From IMG/VR virus record IMGVR_UViG_3300027754_000435, positions 1 to 24,165 of that record: a stretch of 24,165 nucleotides of DNA; one strand, written 5' to 3'. This document shows, one piece after another, positions 24,094 through 24,165 of the stretch. A program made the translations under genes and the position numbers. Below the pieces are notes generated by a model that was not told the DNA's origin, made no database searches, and saw only the letters and a program-made list of their open reading frames with translations. Each line of letters starts with the position of its first letter. Positions within the stretch are counted from its first letter, which is position 1. The stretch comes from a virus.

Positions 24094-24165
24094 ATGATTA
24101 AGCCTTTCTCCATATTAGATACAAGAACTAAAGAATGGCAGGACCGTAAAAGGTACTGGGTACAA
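24094..24165 (+). CDS. Probable DNA methyltransferase, N-terminal fragment
   Basis: Only 24 codons are visible, and the gene runs off the window. They read IKPFSILDTRTKEWQDRKRY and then WVQ. The pattern FS-(V/I)-LD-x-R-x-x-x-W-Q-x-RKR-x-W is how a group of phage-encoded DNA methyltransferases begins. The catalytic (D/N)PP(Y/F) motif would lie outside the window, so this rests on the N-terminal pattern alone. It has its own host-type promoter behind the terminator, which suggests expression independent of the late head operon. Confidence 0.5.
   Translation, partial: MIKPFSILDTRTKEWQDRKRYWVQ

Noticed and set aside
1-24165. tRNA genes, CRISPR arrays, insertion sequences or an attachment site
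   Set aside because: I saw no cloverleaf-like GC-rich segment, no spaced repeat array, no transposase and no integrase; there is also no gene-free stretch over 300 bases.

Overview
The window is a piece of a large, strongly AT-rich tailed-phage genome of the T4-like (contractile-tail) type. The evidence is the gene set and order: the C-terminus of a gp46-type recombination ATPase, a 2475-residue fibre-like virion protein, a terminase large subunit (gp17-like), a portal (gp20-like), small head-core genes, a gp21-like prohead protease and scaffold-position genes. The host is probably a member of the Bacteroidetes. Two regulatory sites match the Bacteroidetes promoter pattern (TTG or TTTG, about 20 bases, then TAnnTTTG or TAnnTTTA), and gene starts have A-rich leaders, mostly without a strong Shine-Dalgarno.

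Layout. 1-243: end of the gp46-like gene. 233-406, minus strand: a 57-residue ribbon-helix-helix protein too short for most gene finders, with a 10-bp tandem repeat just upstream of its start and the gp46 operon terminator lying antisense inside it. 496-7923: giant fibre-like adhesin with Ig-like repeats, a CBM5/12-like module, a collagen-like segment, two duplicated fibre modules and a 138-residue Hint/mini-intein near the C-terminus. 7936-8412: probable fibre-associated chaperone-like protein. 8451-8735 and 12142-12507: two paralogous coiled-coil genes that bracket a glycosylation cassette. The cassette holds a three-domain glycosyltransferase/methyltransferase/glycosyltransferase (8779-10944) and a homologue of the iron-finger autotransporter O-heptosyltransferases (10944-12092). 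12566-15262: a fusion of an NMNAT-like nucleotidylyltransferase, a DUF5661-like middle and a domain with the KxDG...EG...K motifs of ATP-dependent ligases. 15314-24040: DNA packaging and prohead cluster (zinc-binding protein, terminase, portal, three core-position proteins, protease, scaffold-position protein and a multi-module internal head protein), closed by a strong terminator. 24094 to the end: start of a probable DNA methyltransferase behind a host-type promoter.

How it fits together. Most forward-strand intergenic gaps ahead of virion genes carry a shared AT-rich element (core ATAYTTATAT, about 28-54 bases before the start codon) that looks like a phage-specific late promoter. The two enzyme-type transcription units with host-like promoters (8779 and 24094) differ from that pattern. 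A reasonable inference is that the cassette enzymes decorate a virion protein such as the Ser/Thr-rich fibre, or host surface glycans. Several head-region proteins, and the NMNAT-ligase fusion, carry (I/L)-x-E followed by A or G near domain borders, which resembles the cleavage consensus of T4-type prohead proteases.
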